Shown here: positions 20,853 to 32,726 of the stretch, piece by piece | Position numbering within the stretch: position 1 is the first letter of the stretch | Layout: each line of letters opens with the position of its first letter | Source: Mesomycoplasma dispar | GTDB taxonomy: Bacteria > Bacillota_I > Bacilli_A > Mycoplasmatales > Metamycoplasmataceae | Direction: 5' to 3' | Assembly (NCBI RefSeq): GCF_000941075.1 | Contig: NZ_CP007229.1 | Span: 434,001 to 498,000 of the forward strand | Length of the DNA stretch: 64,000 nt | Program-made: the position numbers and the translations under genes | The notes under the pieces: generated by a model | What the model saw: only the letters and a program-made list of their open reading frames with translations | Database searches by the model: none | What the model was told of the DNA's origin: nothing

Positions 20853-23800
20853 CTAAGTTTTGTCTTTAATAATATAAACCGATTTGCGGTTTGTCAGGAA
20901 GTATCATAAAATCGCAAGCACAGTGATGAAAACAACACTAATAATTGCAAGGGCAACGAAAAATACAGCACTTGAAAGCCCAAGGGCTAAAAAGATCGAG
21001 TTGGAAATAAGAATATAGGAGTTAAAAATTTGCATCGCTAAAATTACAAACGGGATGGCAATTAATGATCCTAAAATTAAAACTGGTAAATAAATACTAT
21101 AAAATAGGCGTACTTTTGTTTTATTGGAATAACCTAGAACATCAAGAATTGCAATATTTTGCTGATTTTCGTTAATAATTGAGGAAGCAATTATTACTAA
21201 AATGATCAGCGAGACAATTAAGAAAATAATTACAACAATGTTAATTCCGGCACCAAAAAGGTTGGCGAAATTGGAAATAAAGTTAGTTTCAATATTTTTT
21301 GCCTCAACACCAAGAACACCGATTTGGTAGATTGTATTGCCATAAATTTCGTTAAAGTTTTTCAACGCCTCTTTCATTGACGGAATGTTTTGGTTAACAA
21401 ACGAAGGATCAGTTAGTGATTTAAAATTAAGGGCAGAATTTTGGTTTAGTCAGAGTTTTGCATTTGCCGGTTTTTTGAGATTAATAACTTTAAGAATTTC
21501 TGACTTTGAATAGCCTGCAAGTTGCAACACACCTTTGTTTTGGTCAACTTCATTTTCGCTAAAAGCGAAAATGTTAGCAAAAAAACCAGTTGTATCGTCT
21601 TGGTTGAGACTATCAACGTTAATTTCCGAACTTCCAGCTCAATAACCCGAAGGTGAATATAAGCTAAATGAGTTGCTAATTTGTTCAATTTCTGGACTTG
21701 AAAGAATTACACCGTTAAATGGTTTTAAATTATAAGGGGCTAAATTTTTATCAAAAATGTCAAGACCTAAAAGTTTGTTAGCAATTTCTTGCGAGGTAAT
21801 TAGTTCGGAATTAATGTAGGTATTCGAAATGCCAATAATTTTGAATTTAGCCGTTTTTTGGGCAATATTTCTAATTTTCGCCTCATAACGGTCGACGGAG
21901 TTCAAAATTGGCAGTTCAATAATTGAATTAAGTCCTAAATTATGTTTTTTTGCAAAAACATAATTTATTACTAAAGGATAGATGTTGTTTTCAATTTTGT
22001 ATCTGGCAATTTCGGCTAATAAATTATTACCAGCTTCGTCTTTTATTTCAATTATTGGATTTTTTTCATTTTCGGTGTTATAACCATAAATTTTTAAACC
22101 GTTTTCGACATCTGAACCAGAGGTATAATTAGTGTCAATGTAAGTATAAACTTTGTTTTTTGGTAAATTAGGTCCAGAAATCGGACTAAAGGCGACACCG
22201 GCAAAGCCGACAGTAAAATCTTTATCAACTTGCGGATTTAAATAAGATTCAACTAAAAATTTCCGGTAGGCATCACGATTACCCGATTCGCCAAAAATCG
22301 AAACTTCATGAGCGCGGTAGTCGTTTTTACTTTCATCATAACTATAATACCAAAAACGACCTTGATTTGGGTTAGAAGAATCGGCTAAATATTTAAAATA
22401 CGGTTGTTTTTGCTTAATTTTCTCGGGGATATTTTGTGCTTTTTCCATTTGGTAGACGACTTTATTGGAAATTGCAAAAATGTTATTTCGTAATGATTCG
22501 GGTAGATTTGCAAGGACGATGTCAAAAATTGATAAATTGTTTTTTTCGTTAAATTTAATATTTAAACTCGAACGGGATAAGACAACTGGATTTTTTGTTA
22601 AGAGATTAATTTCGCCGTTTTTGTTATCCTCGCCAAAAACGCTCGGATTTCCTGGGCGGAAATAATTTGGCGAGTTAAAATTAACCTCAGCAGTGCCACC
22701 AACGGGAACATAAAGGTTTTTATTTAGCGATTTTGCATTATAAGGAACAAGCGGTCCGCCTTCTTTTGTTGGTGAAAATAGATTTAATTTATAAGAATAA
22801 TGACGGTTTTCATAGGTTTTATTAATTGTATTTTGGAAAATATTATAAGAAGATAGTGAGAAAATTAGGATAAATTGCACAACAACAATTGCAATTACTA
22901 GTGAGATAATTTTTCAGATTGAATTAATTACTAATGAAATCGAAAATTTGTTGACAATTTTGCTTTTTCAAAATAGTTTTGCCACTTTTTGGGCAAATTT
23001 TGAGGTATTAACCTCGTTAATTCCTGACAATAACTGGTGCGGTTTTTGCCTTAGATTTCAGAGAATTACAAGATAAATTAACGCAGAAAGTCCTAAAAAT
23101 GGAATAATTAAGGAAAAAATAAAGGAAATTGGCTCAAAACGGTAAATATTAATATCAAATTCTCAAAATTGCGAAATTAGATTAACTAACGGAATTTTGG
23201 CAAAAAAACCAACTAAATAACCGAGTCCGCCGCCGACTAGTGAGATAATTAGTCCAATCGAAAGAAACGATGAAGCAATTTCAAAAAGCGAATAACCTTG
23301 CGCGCGGAGAATACCAAGAACTTTATTATTTGTCGAAATATAACGTTTAATAATGAAAGCAACGGCAAAAAGCACTAAAATTGATAAAAATAAGGTTAGA
23401 TAAATATTTGTAGTTGAAAAAGTTGCGATAATATTTGATCCAACCGAAATTCGTAAAGATCTTTCCGGGTTTAAATAGTCAATTTCGCTTGCGCCAAAAG
23501 TTCGCTGACGATAATTAGTGGCAAAATTTTTCGCAATTAAATTATCAGTATCAGTTTTGAACTGTTCCAAATTAGCATTTGGTTTTAACTTTACAAGTAA
23601 ATAATTTTTCACTAAATTTGACCGATAAGAGTATCGCGCCTTATCAAATCCGTACTTATTAACATAGACAAGCGCTTGGTTGCTTGGATCAAGTTTGATG
23701 TTTTTCTCATCGATTACTGGATATAAATAATCAACGCTGAAATCATTACCAACAATAATGTATTTTAGTCCACCGGCATTTAAAATGTATTTTGGATCAA

Positions 23801-26800
23801 GTTGCTCTATTAATTTTTCAATATCACTAGCATTATCAGGAATTTCTCCGTGAAAAACTTCTTTTTTGTTTGTTTCTAAATAAGAATTGTTAACTTTAAC
23901 AACATAAGCGCGGTTGTCATCGATATTAATTGAGTTATTTGCGAGTCGGGAAACGATAATTTTTTCGAAAAATTTATCATAAAACTTATAAATGTTAATT
24001 CCAAAAAATTCAGGATTTTCCTTTGATTTTTCGGCAAGCATTTTCGAAATTGATCTTAATTTGTAATAATCAAGTGAAATATTATTAACATTATTATCAA
24101 AAACAAACGGTGAAATATGATGATTTTCGTATGTTATTAGTAATTTAACAAATTCAGCTTCAAGCATTGAAGGATCAGTTTGTATTTGCGAAATTCTTGG
24201 TAGGCGGGATTGTAAAATGAAAGCAAGGTTAAAATTGTTAGCATCTTTTTCATCTTTTGCATCCGGGTTTGTCGCAAACCATAAAGGAACTTGCGGTAAT
24301 TGTGCCGAGAAAAATTGACCTAAACCAAGTGAGTCTAAATTAAGACCAACAAGTAAAGGATTTAAGTTGGAAAATTCTTGTACTAACAATGAAAGAAAAC
24401 GTTTTTTAAATGATGAACCAGAAAATTTATCGTTTAGAAGAAAATTTTCCATAATATATTTTACCGATTTATCAAAACGGGCATCAAAAGGATAATTTTG
24501 CGCATAATATGCCAAATAACCTAAATTTTCAACTAGTTCGGCACGATTTTCTTCTAGTCAATTTCTTAAATTTCTTTTATTGCCGTACTGATCGGTGTAA
24601 TTTTTATCAAAAACGGGATCGTTTATGAGATTTTTAAAGTTTTCGTTTTGAATAAAAGATAAACTAGTTAAATAAGGTTGTAAAATTGACCTTGAAGCAG
24701 CCGGCAGACCAGCAAATAATCCTTCTTGATTTTCAAGATTTTTAATTCCACCAAACAATTCGGTTCTATTTAAATCGTTAGCCAAAGATCCTGAAGTTGA
24801 TTGAATAAATAATTTGTTAAATGCTTGTTGTAAGTCAAAGTTTGAAAGGTTATTTTCGGCGACAAAGCGGATTCAAAAACGGTAGTTACGAATTGCGATT
24901 TGACTAATTGACTCAGGATTTGCGATTATTGAATTTTGTAATTTAACAACTTGATCTTCAGAAGCAGAAATATAAATTGGTTTTAGTCTTAATGCTGGTG
25001 AAGAAGCGATAAGATTATCGTCAATATCACCAGGCATTCTAATTGAATTTGTAAGATAATATAAAATATCGGCAATTGTTTCGTTATTTGCGAAAATATC
25101 ACCAGCTTCAAGACTAGGAGGTTTTATATTTGCAAGAATATTTCCTGATTTTGCATAATTTCGGAAACGGAATAATTCAAAAATTTCTTTAATTTGAAGA
25201 ACTTTTTCTCTAATATCAGCAAGATTATCAAGATTTGCAATTTTTAAATATTTATTTAAAAATAATCTTTCTTTTAAAGTTAAATTGGTAATTTTTAAAT
25301 TAGGGTTTTCGTTAATTTTTGTCAAAATCGAGTTAGCAATAACATCAATTCGGTTGTTTTGTTCAGTTTTATTTGTGCTAATTTGCGCAGAATTTCAGTT
25401 AGAACTAATAAATTGTAAGTCGTAAATATCGATTTTTTCGTCATCGTTGGCAGGAAGAAAATAGCGTAAACCAATTTGCGCACTTCCCGAATCTTTTCCT
25501 TTTGATGAAGCGTTTATTATTTTTATTATTGAATTAATTGTATTTTGTCTTGTTTTATCATCGCGGAATAAAGTTGCAATTAATGCAGCTAAATAATCAT
25601 TAGTTCCTAAATTAGTTCTTTTGAAAAATAGTTGATTTTTTTCATTTTTTTTCTGATTTTCGTTTAGTTGTAAAAATTTATCATAACCAACCGAGTAGGT
25701 AGTTTTTGTTAAATGATTTAAATTTCTTAAAAAAGAAGAAATATCAAAATTAGTTACTAACTCAATTAGCCCTTCATTAATGTTTGAATATGGTTTCTCA
25801 GTACTTTTTTTACCGTTTAGTTTGCCAAGAATTTTAATTATTTCATTTTGTTTATCGTTAGCAAATTTTTGCGCTATTGGTTTTACTAAAAAACCAAAAA
25901 AACCTTTAGTTTTTTCGTCTACTTTTGTGGAAAACAGTGCACTAAAATCAATTTCGTTAATTATGTCGATTAAACCGGATTTCAATCTTGGCTGGTCAAT
26001 TGCAGCTAAAAACTCTTTAATAAAATCGGTAAGTGTAAAAATATTTGTTAAATAAGGTTCGCTAGCATTTTTTATGTTGTTAAACCAATTATGTAATTTT
26101 TCGATTAATTGTTCAAAATTAATCGAAAAAATTATCTTTTTTATACCATTTAGTAAATTAATTGGATTTTTAATTGCTCTACTTAATGCTTCGGCACTGG
26201 CAAATTTTTGGATTTCTTCAAGAAAATTCACGCCAAAAGTTGTTAAAACTGGGTTTAGGGCAAAGATTTGCTTTACAAGAAAAAGACTTCTTTCAGAATC
26301 AGTTTTTGCCGAATCTTTTGTTTGGTTAATAATTTGGTCTAGAAAGTTTGCAAAAATATCGTTAATAATTGTTGGCCGGTTATTTTTTATTAAAATATGT
26401 GCGGCTTTTACGAGTAAATCGCTTAATAAATTGTAATTTTTGAGCCGGTTTGAAAGAATATCGACTAATTTAATTTCATCAGCAGCATCAGCAAGCGCGC
26501 TAACTACGGCATCAACATCTGGTTTTAGAAAGAATTTTTTATCAACTAAAACAGAATTATTGATTGCATCGCCAACTTGGAGAAATAATGAACGTGCTGT
26601 TTTTTGCGTATCGATTTCATTTTGAACATTTGTAGAAAAATAGTAAAAAATTAAGGGAATTGTTGCAATATTTGAGTAATTATCCACCTTTTTTTGCCAA
26701 CCATTTGGACCAATTTTACCATCAATTTCGAAGTTATTATTCTCAAGGAAATTAGCAAGTAGAGCCTGCATTCTTTGCTGACGTGTAACCGGATTTATAT

Positions 26801-28820
26801 CACTATCGATTTTGATAATATTTTCTGGTAATAAAGTTCAGTTACTTTCACCTAAATTTTTAAAAATATAACCAAATTCATAGTTAGGTAGCAAAATAAT
26901 ACCGTGAAAATCGGACTTTGGTAAAACGTTAAAACCTAAATCAGGTTGGTCGGTTTTAATTTTTTTTAGATTAACAATTTTTGTATTACGATGATATTCG
27001 TAAGTTAAATTTTTATCGTTTTGAAATTCAACATCGCCAAATTCAACTTTTAAATCAATATAGTTTGGATCAATTCCGTAGTTTTCAAAAACATTAGCAA
27101 TGATTTTTGCTTGAAAAATTGCCGGAATTTTTGTTTTGATTCCCTCAAAAATCCGCCCAACTTCTGGGTATAACCTACTTTGGCCATTAGGTTTTAGGTT
27201 TTTAATCTCCTGAAATAAACGACCTAATTGTTGTTCCTGAATATAATCTTGATTTTGAAAATTAACTTTATTAAAAATTTTTGGGCTAATTCCGGAATTA
27301 ATGAAGTGAATTACTTGTTTTGAACTTGAGTCTTTGTTTTTTTGTTGAACATCGATTGTAAAAGTCTGCCTTGTGCCGATTGAATCAACGACTTTTTCGT
27401 CTTTTCCGTTAATTTTTTGTGAATAATTTTGCAAATGTTGATAAAAATATAAGTTAGCATATTCTTGCACATTTTGCGAAAGTTGTAAGAATGTTGAATT
27501 TTTAATATTTGAATTTGACAAATTATTCAATTCGTCATTTGTCACTAAAGCTAAATTGTTATTATTAAGTTTTTGAATTTCGGCGATTGTTGTTGTTAAC
27601 GAAGAATTTTCTCCCTTTTTGTAAAACGGAATGGTAAGATCGGAAATTGAAAGATCAGCAGAGACAACAGTGTCTTTGTTACCATCGGTTGTTGTAATTC
27701 TTTTTTCTCAATAGTTTATATTTTGTAATTCCTGGAATTTTTTTGGATCGCTAGCTTTTAAATATGATAGATATTCTTTAATAAAACCAGTAAAATTTTG
27801 ACTATTGTCATTAATTTCTTTAAGTTTATATTTATGATTTACGTATTCAATTTTTGTTCTAAGGCTACGAATTCAATTTGGTTCTAATTTGTATGTCTGC
27901 CCTGGATCGAAAATGTAAAATGAATTAGAATCCCAATTTAGATCGGTTGCCAAGTTGAATTTATCAGAGTTAATTTGAACTTCAAAACCACCTTTTGAAT
28001 CATCTTTAAAAATAATAAAAGGATTAGAATTTGCACTTTCACTGTTTTGTGTTTTTTGATTATCGATTATAAATTCGCCATTTTCGCTTTGGCGAAGATT
28101 TAAAAGTGAAAGCAATTCCTGTGTTTTTAATTCATAACCGATTCCTTGTTTTTGTCAAGTAGATCCTAAAATTTGGTCAAAAGTTGCTTGTTTTGTTTGT
28201 ACATTAATTACAAGCGAGTTGATAAAATTAATAATCGTTTTATCACCTTGACGAAAAAAAACAAGCAAATCGCTTGCCTTGTAATCTTTTTTATCTAGTG
28301 TGATTTTTTCAGTTTTAGGAATCGAGTATTTCTGAATTTTTTTTTCAAAATTTTTCCCATCTCTTGTTTTATAGATTGGAAAAAAAGACTGTGATTTTAA
28401 AGTAAAAGTATTATTTTCTGCTAATTGTCCGTTAAGATAAAACTCACGACTAAACTCGCTTGCTTGAATATATTCATCAGTCTTTGCATTATCAGAAATT
28501 GATGCCAAACTTATGAAATCTTTATTTATTATTAACTGTTTTTTTAACTTACTTTCTTCTAATGGTGTATAAATTTCTGGCTCAAGTGAGTCATAACCGT
28601 TGTTTTGCGCATTTCCAAAATAGTTAAATTCAGTGTTAATTGTTGCATCTTGGAGACCAGAAAATTTTTTATATTCTGCCAAACGCGTAACATAAGCACG
28701 GTTTGTGGTAAATAATACTGTAAAAATTGAGGCAGTGAAAAAAACCAAAGTTATTAAACCAATAAAAATAACTTTGGTTTTTAAAAACATCGCAAATATG
28801 TGTTTGAAAATTTTCTTCAT
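20853..28820 (-). CDS. Giant FtsX-type ABC transporter permease
   Basis: Six long open pieces share one frame and join only through UGA codons, giving 2,655 residues from ATG 28820 (a TTG four codons earlier is possible). TM1 lies at about 17-37 (VIFIGLITLVFFTASIFTVL). A huge extracellular region of roughly 1,750 residues follows. The first FtsX core is near 1,800-1,990 (IYLTLFLSILVLFAVAFII, NKVLGILRAQGYSLFEIASS), and a second periplasm-type loop of ~450 residues comes next. The C-terminal FtsX core (IINENQQNIAILDVLGYSNK, then three helices) ends the protein. MacB/LolE-type permeases usually have 400-850 residues. Similar giants occur in related mycoplasmas. The minus -10 box TATAAT lies at 28846-28851. 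It is followed by its ATPase. A mechanotransmission or surface-processing role is possible but unproven. Confidence 0.88.
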
Positions 28821-28914
28821 AATTACTACCAAAACCTAAAATGCTATTATAATTGTAAATTAAAAGCAGAAAAATAAAAGCAAAAACTTTTTCTTTGATT
28901 TTTACACTTTAAGG

Positions 28915-28920
28915 TATAAT
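28915..28920 (+). promoter_or_regulatory. -10 box of the azoreductase pair
   Basis: AAGGTATAATGG lies 46 nt before the first azoreductase start and is divergent from the permease promoter at 28846-28851. Confidence 0.5.
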
Positions 28921-28966
28921 GGATAATAATTATACTATAAAAAACGTTTTTAGAGCGGAGGATAAA

Positions 28967-29551
28967 ATGACAGAAATTTTATATATAAAATCACATTTGC
29001 ACCCGGATTCGACTTGTAATAAAGTCGCAAATCTTTTTATCGAACAGTATCGAAAAGAAAATCCTGATGTAAAAATTAGTGAATTTGACCTTAATAACGA
29101 AAAAGTGGGCAAAGTTTCGTTAAATTCCGAGAATTTTGCCCACTTTTGAAAAGATGTTGATGCAGATTTTTGAATCGAAAAGTTAAAAAATACTAAAAAA
29201 GTAATTATTTCATCGCCAATAATTAACTGGGGTTATTCAGGGCAAATTAAAAATTTTTTTGATGCTGTTTGTCTTGCCGATCGCACCTTTTCTTATAAGT
29301 ACTCAAAAAAAGGTGGCTCAATTGGTTTGCTTGATAATATCGAAAATGTCCAAATTATTTTAAGCGCACATTCGAAACAATCAGAATTTATAAGTCCAAG
29401 TCCGCAAGAGACAATTGCTGGTACTTTTAATTTTCTAGGTGCAAAAAAAATTAATTCACCTATAGTAATTGAGGAATCGTATAAATATAAAAATGCTAAT
29501 TTTGATGAAAGTATAACTAATTTAATCAAAGAAGCGGTTAAAAACTTTTAG
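28967..29551 (+). CDS. azoR: FMN-dependent NADH-azoreductase-like flavoprotein 1
   Basis: 194 residues through UGA codons, from ATG 28967 behind GCGGAGGAT. Flavodoxin-like fold of the AzoR/AcpD family: ILYIKSHLHPDSTCNKVANL at the phosphate-binding start, IISSPIINWGYSGQIKNFFD at the flavin-contact region, then FNFLGAKKI. These enzymes reduce quinones or azo compounds with NADH and FMN. A TATAAT box lies 46 nt upstream. A paralogue follows 26 nt later, so the pair is one transcription unit, probably for redox detoxification. The exact substrate is not deducible. Confidence 0.88.
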
Positions 29552-29577
29552 AATATTGAAAAAAGAATTGAGAAATC

Positions 29578-30183
29578 ATGAATATTTTAGTACTAAAATC
29601 ATCTGTTAACGAAAAAAAAGGTTCATATTCTTCGCATCTATCTGACCTTTTTATCAAATTTTATCGCCAAATTCATCCTGATCATAAAATTGAGGTCTAT
29701 GATTTGAACCAGTTCGGACTTGCAAATGTCAATTTGACATTAGATAATTTTCAGGATCATAGTTTCTACGAAAAAGTTGAATCTAATTTTTGAATTGATA
29801 AATTAAAACAGGCCGATAAAATTGTTTTTTCAACTTCAATGACTAATTTTAACTATTCAGCAACAACAAAAAATTTTTTCGATGCAATTACAGTGCCAAA
29901 TAAAACTTTTACTCTTGATAAAAACAGCGGAATTTATAGAGGTTTATTAACTAATATTAAAAATGTGCAAATTTTAACTGCCCAAGGTGCGCCAATTGGT
30001 TGGTATCCTTTTGGGAATCATACCGCTTTAATTAAGCAAATTTTTGAATTCCTTGGCGCAAATATTAGTGCGCAATCTTTTATTCTTGCCGGGACAAAAG
30101 TTGCGCCGGCAAATCAAAAACCAGTTGCGGATTTTGTAAACGACCACGAAAGCGAACTCAAAAATTTAGCACAAAATTTTTAA
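29578..30183 (+). CDS. azoR: FMN-dependent NADH-azoreductase-like flavoprotein 2
   Basis: 201 residues through one UGA. Same family as the gene before (ILVLKSSVNEKKGSYSSHLS, FSTSMTNFNYSATTKNFFDA, ILTAQGAPIGWYPFGNHT, FEFLGANI). The GAPIGWYPFG segment is nearer to the classical AzoR pattern than the first copy, so the two probably differ in substrate pocket. The start ATG 29578 follows TTGAGAAATC. It is followed 61 nt later by rpmE, which has its own TATAAT box (30203-30208). Confidence 0.88.
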
Positions 30184-30244
30184 AAATTTTATAAAAATGT
30201 GTTATAATCCTTTTTCCATAAATTAACTTTAAAGGAAATAAAAA

Positions 30245-30466
30245 ATGAAAAAAAATATTCACCCAGAACAGCATGATTTAGTGTTAACTTGTTCTACTTG
30301 CAACTCTGAATTCACTATAAAAACAGTTGCGGAAAAATTTTCAATCGATATTTGTTCTGGTTGCCATCCCCAATTTACAGGCGATCGTTCTTTAAATCGG
30401 ACAACAGGAAGAATTGAAAGATTTCGTCGAATGGCGGCAAAAGCACAAGTTAAAAATAAAAAATAA
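30245..30466 (+). CDS. rpmE: 50S ribosomal protein L31
   Basis: 73 residues. MKKNIHPEQHDLVLTCSTCN, then CSGCHPQFTGD and a basic tail. The CSTC and CSGC pairs are the zinc-binding (C+) form. The start is ATG 30245 after AAAGGAAATAAAA, with its own -10 TATAAT about 36 nt upstream. A 20-nt gap separates it from dps. Confidence 0.97.
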   Translation: MKKNIHPEQHDLVLTCSTCNSEFTIKTVAEKFSIDICSGCHPQFTGDRSLNRTTGRIERFRRMAAKAQVKNKK

Positions 30467-30486
30467 TCTAGATTTGGAGGTTGGAA

Positions 30487-30924
30487 ATGATGGTAAAAAT
30501 GTTGAATCAATTGCAAGCTAGTTTGACTATTTTTTATGCAAATGCAAAAAATTTTCACTGAAATTTACAAGATATTGATTTTTTATTAATCCATAAATAC
30601 ACCGATAAATTAGCACAGAAAACCAATGATTTTATCGATGAAATTGCTGAAAAAGTTAGAGCACTTGATAAAATAGCGATTTCTAGTTTTTCCGAAATAA
30701 GTCAAAATTCAAGTTTTGAACAATTCCCTTCAAAAATTTGGACCACAGAAGAAGTTTTAGATAAATTAGCAAGTCAAATCGAAAAAATTATTGAAATTTG
30801 CAAAGAAATCCAACAAAGTCAAGCTAGTGAAATTGATTATTTAGTTTACCCTCTAATCGATGAAATAGTTCTTTATTTCCATAAAGAACTATGAAAAGTT
30901 TATGCACAAAAACCAAGTTCTTAA
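30487..30924 (+). CDS. dps: Dps/ferritin-like protein
   Basis: 145 residues through UGA codons, from ATG 30487 with GGAGGTTGG upstream; it was recovered by reading UGA as Trp. Dps-type pattern: LNQLQASLTIFYANAKNFHW, NLQDIDFLLIHKYTDKLAQK, then TNDFIDEIAEKVRALD. The NFHWN and DFIDE segments supply the inter-subunit ferroxidase His, Asp and Glu. Dps proteins store iron and shield DNA from peroxide. It overlaps the next gene (rluD) by 23 nt. The protein is slightly shorter than usual Dps (about 150-165) and lacks a basic DNA-binding tail. Confidence 0.85.
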
Positions 30925-31807
30925 TTTTATATACGAACAAGAAGAAATACGAATTGATATTCTAATTACAAAATTAACTAATTTGTCACGGGCAAACGCG
31001 CAAAATTTAATTTTGCAAAAAAAAGTGTTAATCGATAACAATTTGGTCTCTAAAAAAAACCAAATTGTTAAAACTGGGCAAAAAGTGGAAATTTTCAATG
31101 ATTATCAATCTCCAAAACCATCGCTTGTGCCCGCAGAAATGAAGCTCGAAATTGTTTTTCAAGATGAAAACATTCTTTTGATTAACAAACCAAAAAATTT
31201 AGTAGTCCATCCCGGTGTCGGAAATTGAAATAATACGCTTGTAAACGGCCTAATTTCCTATTTTGAAAGTAGTTTATTTGAACTTAACAATGTTCGACCC
31301 GGAATTATCCACCGACTTGATAAAGATACAACTGGTCTTATTTTAGTTGCTAAAAATGCAAAAGCTCATAATTTTTTTACCAACCAACTAGCAAATCGTG
31401 AAATTAAACGTTTTTATAAGGCGATTGTAATTGGTAAAGTTCCCCATAAAATTATGAAAATAAATTTACCAATTGCTCGCGATCTAAAAAACCCTTTGAA
31501 AAAAACGGTAAGTCATTTTAATTCTAAACCAGCAATTACTAACGTTGAACTAATCAAACATTTTAATTACCAAAACAAAGATTTTAGTTTAGTTAAATGT
31601 CAACTTGAAACTGGTCGAACACACCAAATTCGCGTCCATCTTGCGCATATCGGTTTTCCGGTTTATGGCGATCCGGTTTATGGCAAAAAAGTCGATGAAT
31701 TAGGACAACGGCTACACGCTTACAAAGTGATTTTTACTAACCTTAACGGTAAAAATCAGGAATTTCGCGTTGATTTACCAAAAGAATTCGATATTGCTTT
31801 TGATTAG
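30902..31807 (+). CDS. rluD: RluD-family 23S rRNA pseudouridine synthase
   Basis: 301 residues through one UGA. An S4 RNA-binding domain (about 15-75, LSRANAQNLILQKKVLIDNN) is followed by the catalytic domain. The HRLDKDTTGLILVAKN motif carries the catalytic Asp. QLETGRTHQIRVHLAHIGFP and YGDPVYG complete the family set. It modifies uridines in 23S rRNA. The start ATG 30902 lies inside the end of dps, so the two are translationally coupled. Confidence 0.94.
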
Positions 31808-31891
31808 TTTCTAGTTAAAACTTTTTTCCTTTTTAGTTATTTTAGAATTTTTAATTTTTTTGGTATAACTGTTTAGTAGTAATAAAAAAGT

Positions 31892-31984
31892 GGATCAGTA
31901 CTCAAGTGGATGATGAGAATATGTTGCAAAAGTATTAGGGGTCTCAACGGATCCGCGTAGGTTCAAACCCTGTCTGATCCGCCA
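31892..31984 (+). tRNA. Ser-type (class II) tRNA with GCA at the anticodon position
   Basis: Acceptor GGATCAG pairs with CTGATCC, followed by discriminator G and CCA; G is the Ser-type discriminator. The D arm is CTC...GAG and a long variable arm (about 20 nt, GGGGTC...GGATCC) marks class II. The anticodon stem ATATG/AGTAT closes with a G-A mismatch around loop TTGCAAA, which puts GCA (31926-31928) at positions 34-36. Normal Ser tRNAs of this shape carry GCT, TGA or GGA. A regular tRNA-Cys(GCA) exists at 9350. A TATAAC -10 box is 22 nt upstream. It may be a variant tRNA-Ser(GCT) or a mischarging tRNA. Confidence 0.75.
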
Positions 31985-31988
31985 TTGT

Positions 31989-32073
31989 GCTCTCTTGGCG
32001 AGGTTGGTATACACGTTAGATTGAGATTCTAATCCGGAAACGGGTGCAAGTTCAAGTCTTGTCGAGAGCACCA
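31989..32073 (+). tRNA. tRNA-Leu (GAG)
   Basis: Class II tRNA: acceptor GCTCTCT pairs with CGAGAGC apart from the last pair, discriminator A, CCA encoded. The anticodon stem TTAGA/TCTAA holds TTGAGAT, giving GAG. The variable arm CCGGAAACGGG is compact. Confidence 0.92.
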
Positions 32074-32075
32074 AA

Positions 32076-32108
32076 TAAAAAAATTCCACGCAAAAGTGGA
32101 TTTTTTTT
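32076..32108 (+). terminator. Terminator after tRNA-Leu
   Basis: ATTCCAC and GTGGAT pair around GCAAAA, flanked by an A run and eight T. Confidence 0.8.
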
Positions 32109-32169
32109 ATTTTTAGTTATTAATGCTAAAAAAAAAAAAAAAATCATCTTTTTTAAATCAAATTTATGG

Positions 32170-32175
32170 TATAAT
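32170..32175 (+). promoter_or_regulatory. Extended -10 promoter of rplK-rplA
   Basis: ATGGTATAATTC is a TGn-extended -10. An A16 run (32128-32143) lies 26 nt upstream. The transcript leader would be about 100 nt, which leaves space for L1 autoregulation. Confidence 0.55.
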
Positions 32176-32282
32176 TCAATAGGTTTTTTTGTGTGGAAGA
32201 CTTTTTTGCTAATTATTCATTAAGGATTTACGAAAAAGTTGTTTGACCACTAAGAGAATCTTTAAAAGAAAGGATGCTCGAC

Positions 32283-32726
32283 ATGGCGAAAAAAAACGTT
32301 GTCCGAGTTGCAAAATTGCAATTCAATGCAGGTCAAGCAAAACCAGGTCCAGCGCTTGCTGGTCTAGGGATTGTGATGCCTGAATTTACAAGAAAATTTA
32401 ATGATGAAACAAAAAATCGCGGGAGCGAACCTGTTCCAGTAAAAATTACGGTTTTTAAAGACAAAAGTTTTGAATTTCAACTATTTACAAGTCCAACCTC
32501 ATACAAAATTAAACAAGCTGCCAAGATTGAATCAGGATCAAAAAAATCCAAAGCAGAAAAAGTTGCCAAAATTACTTTTGCTCAACTTAAAGAAATTGCT
32601 GAATACAAACTTCCTGATTTAAACACTGACAACATTGACAAAGCAATTCTTACAGTTTATGGAACCGCAAAACAAATGGGTGTTGAGGTCGAAGGAATTG
32701 AAGAATTTTTACAAGGAGCGAAGTAA
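32283..32726 (+). CDS. rplK: 50S ribosomal protein L11
   Basis: 147 residues. KNVVRVAKLQFNAGQAKPGP, FTRKFNDETKNRG and TGTAKQMG-like VYGTAKQMGVEVEG motifs are standard L11, the base of the factor-binding stalk. I choose ATG 32283 over ATG 32274 because AAAGGA (32269-32274) then sits 8 nt before the start and the protein begins MAKKN like its relatives. It overlaps rplA by one nt (TAATG). Confidence 0.97.
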   Translation: MAKKNVVRVAKLQFNAGQAKPGPALAGLGIVMPEFTRKFNDETKNRGSEPVPVKITVFKDKSFEFQLFTSPTSYKIKQAAKIESGSKKSKAEKVAKITFAQLKEIAEYKLPDLNTDNIDKAILTVYGTAKQMGVEVEGIEEFLQGAK

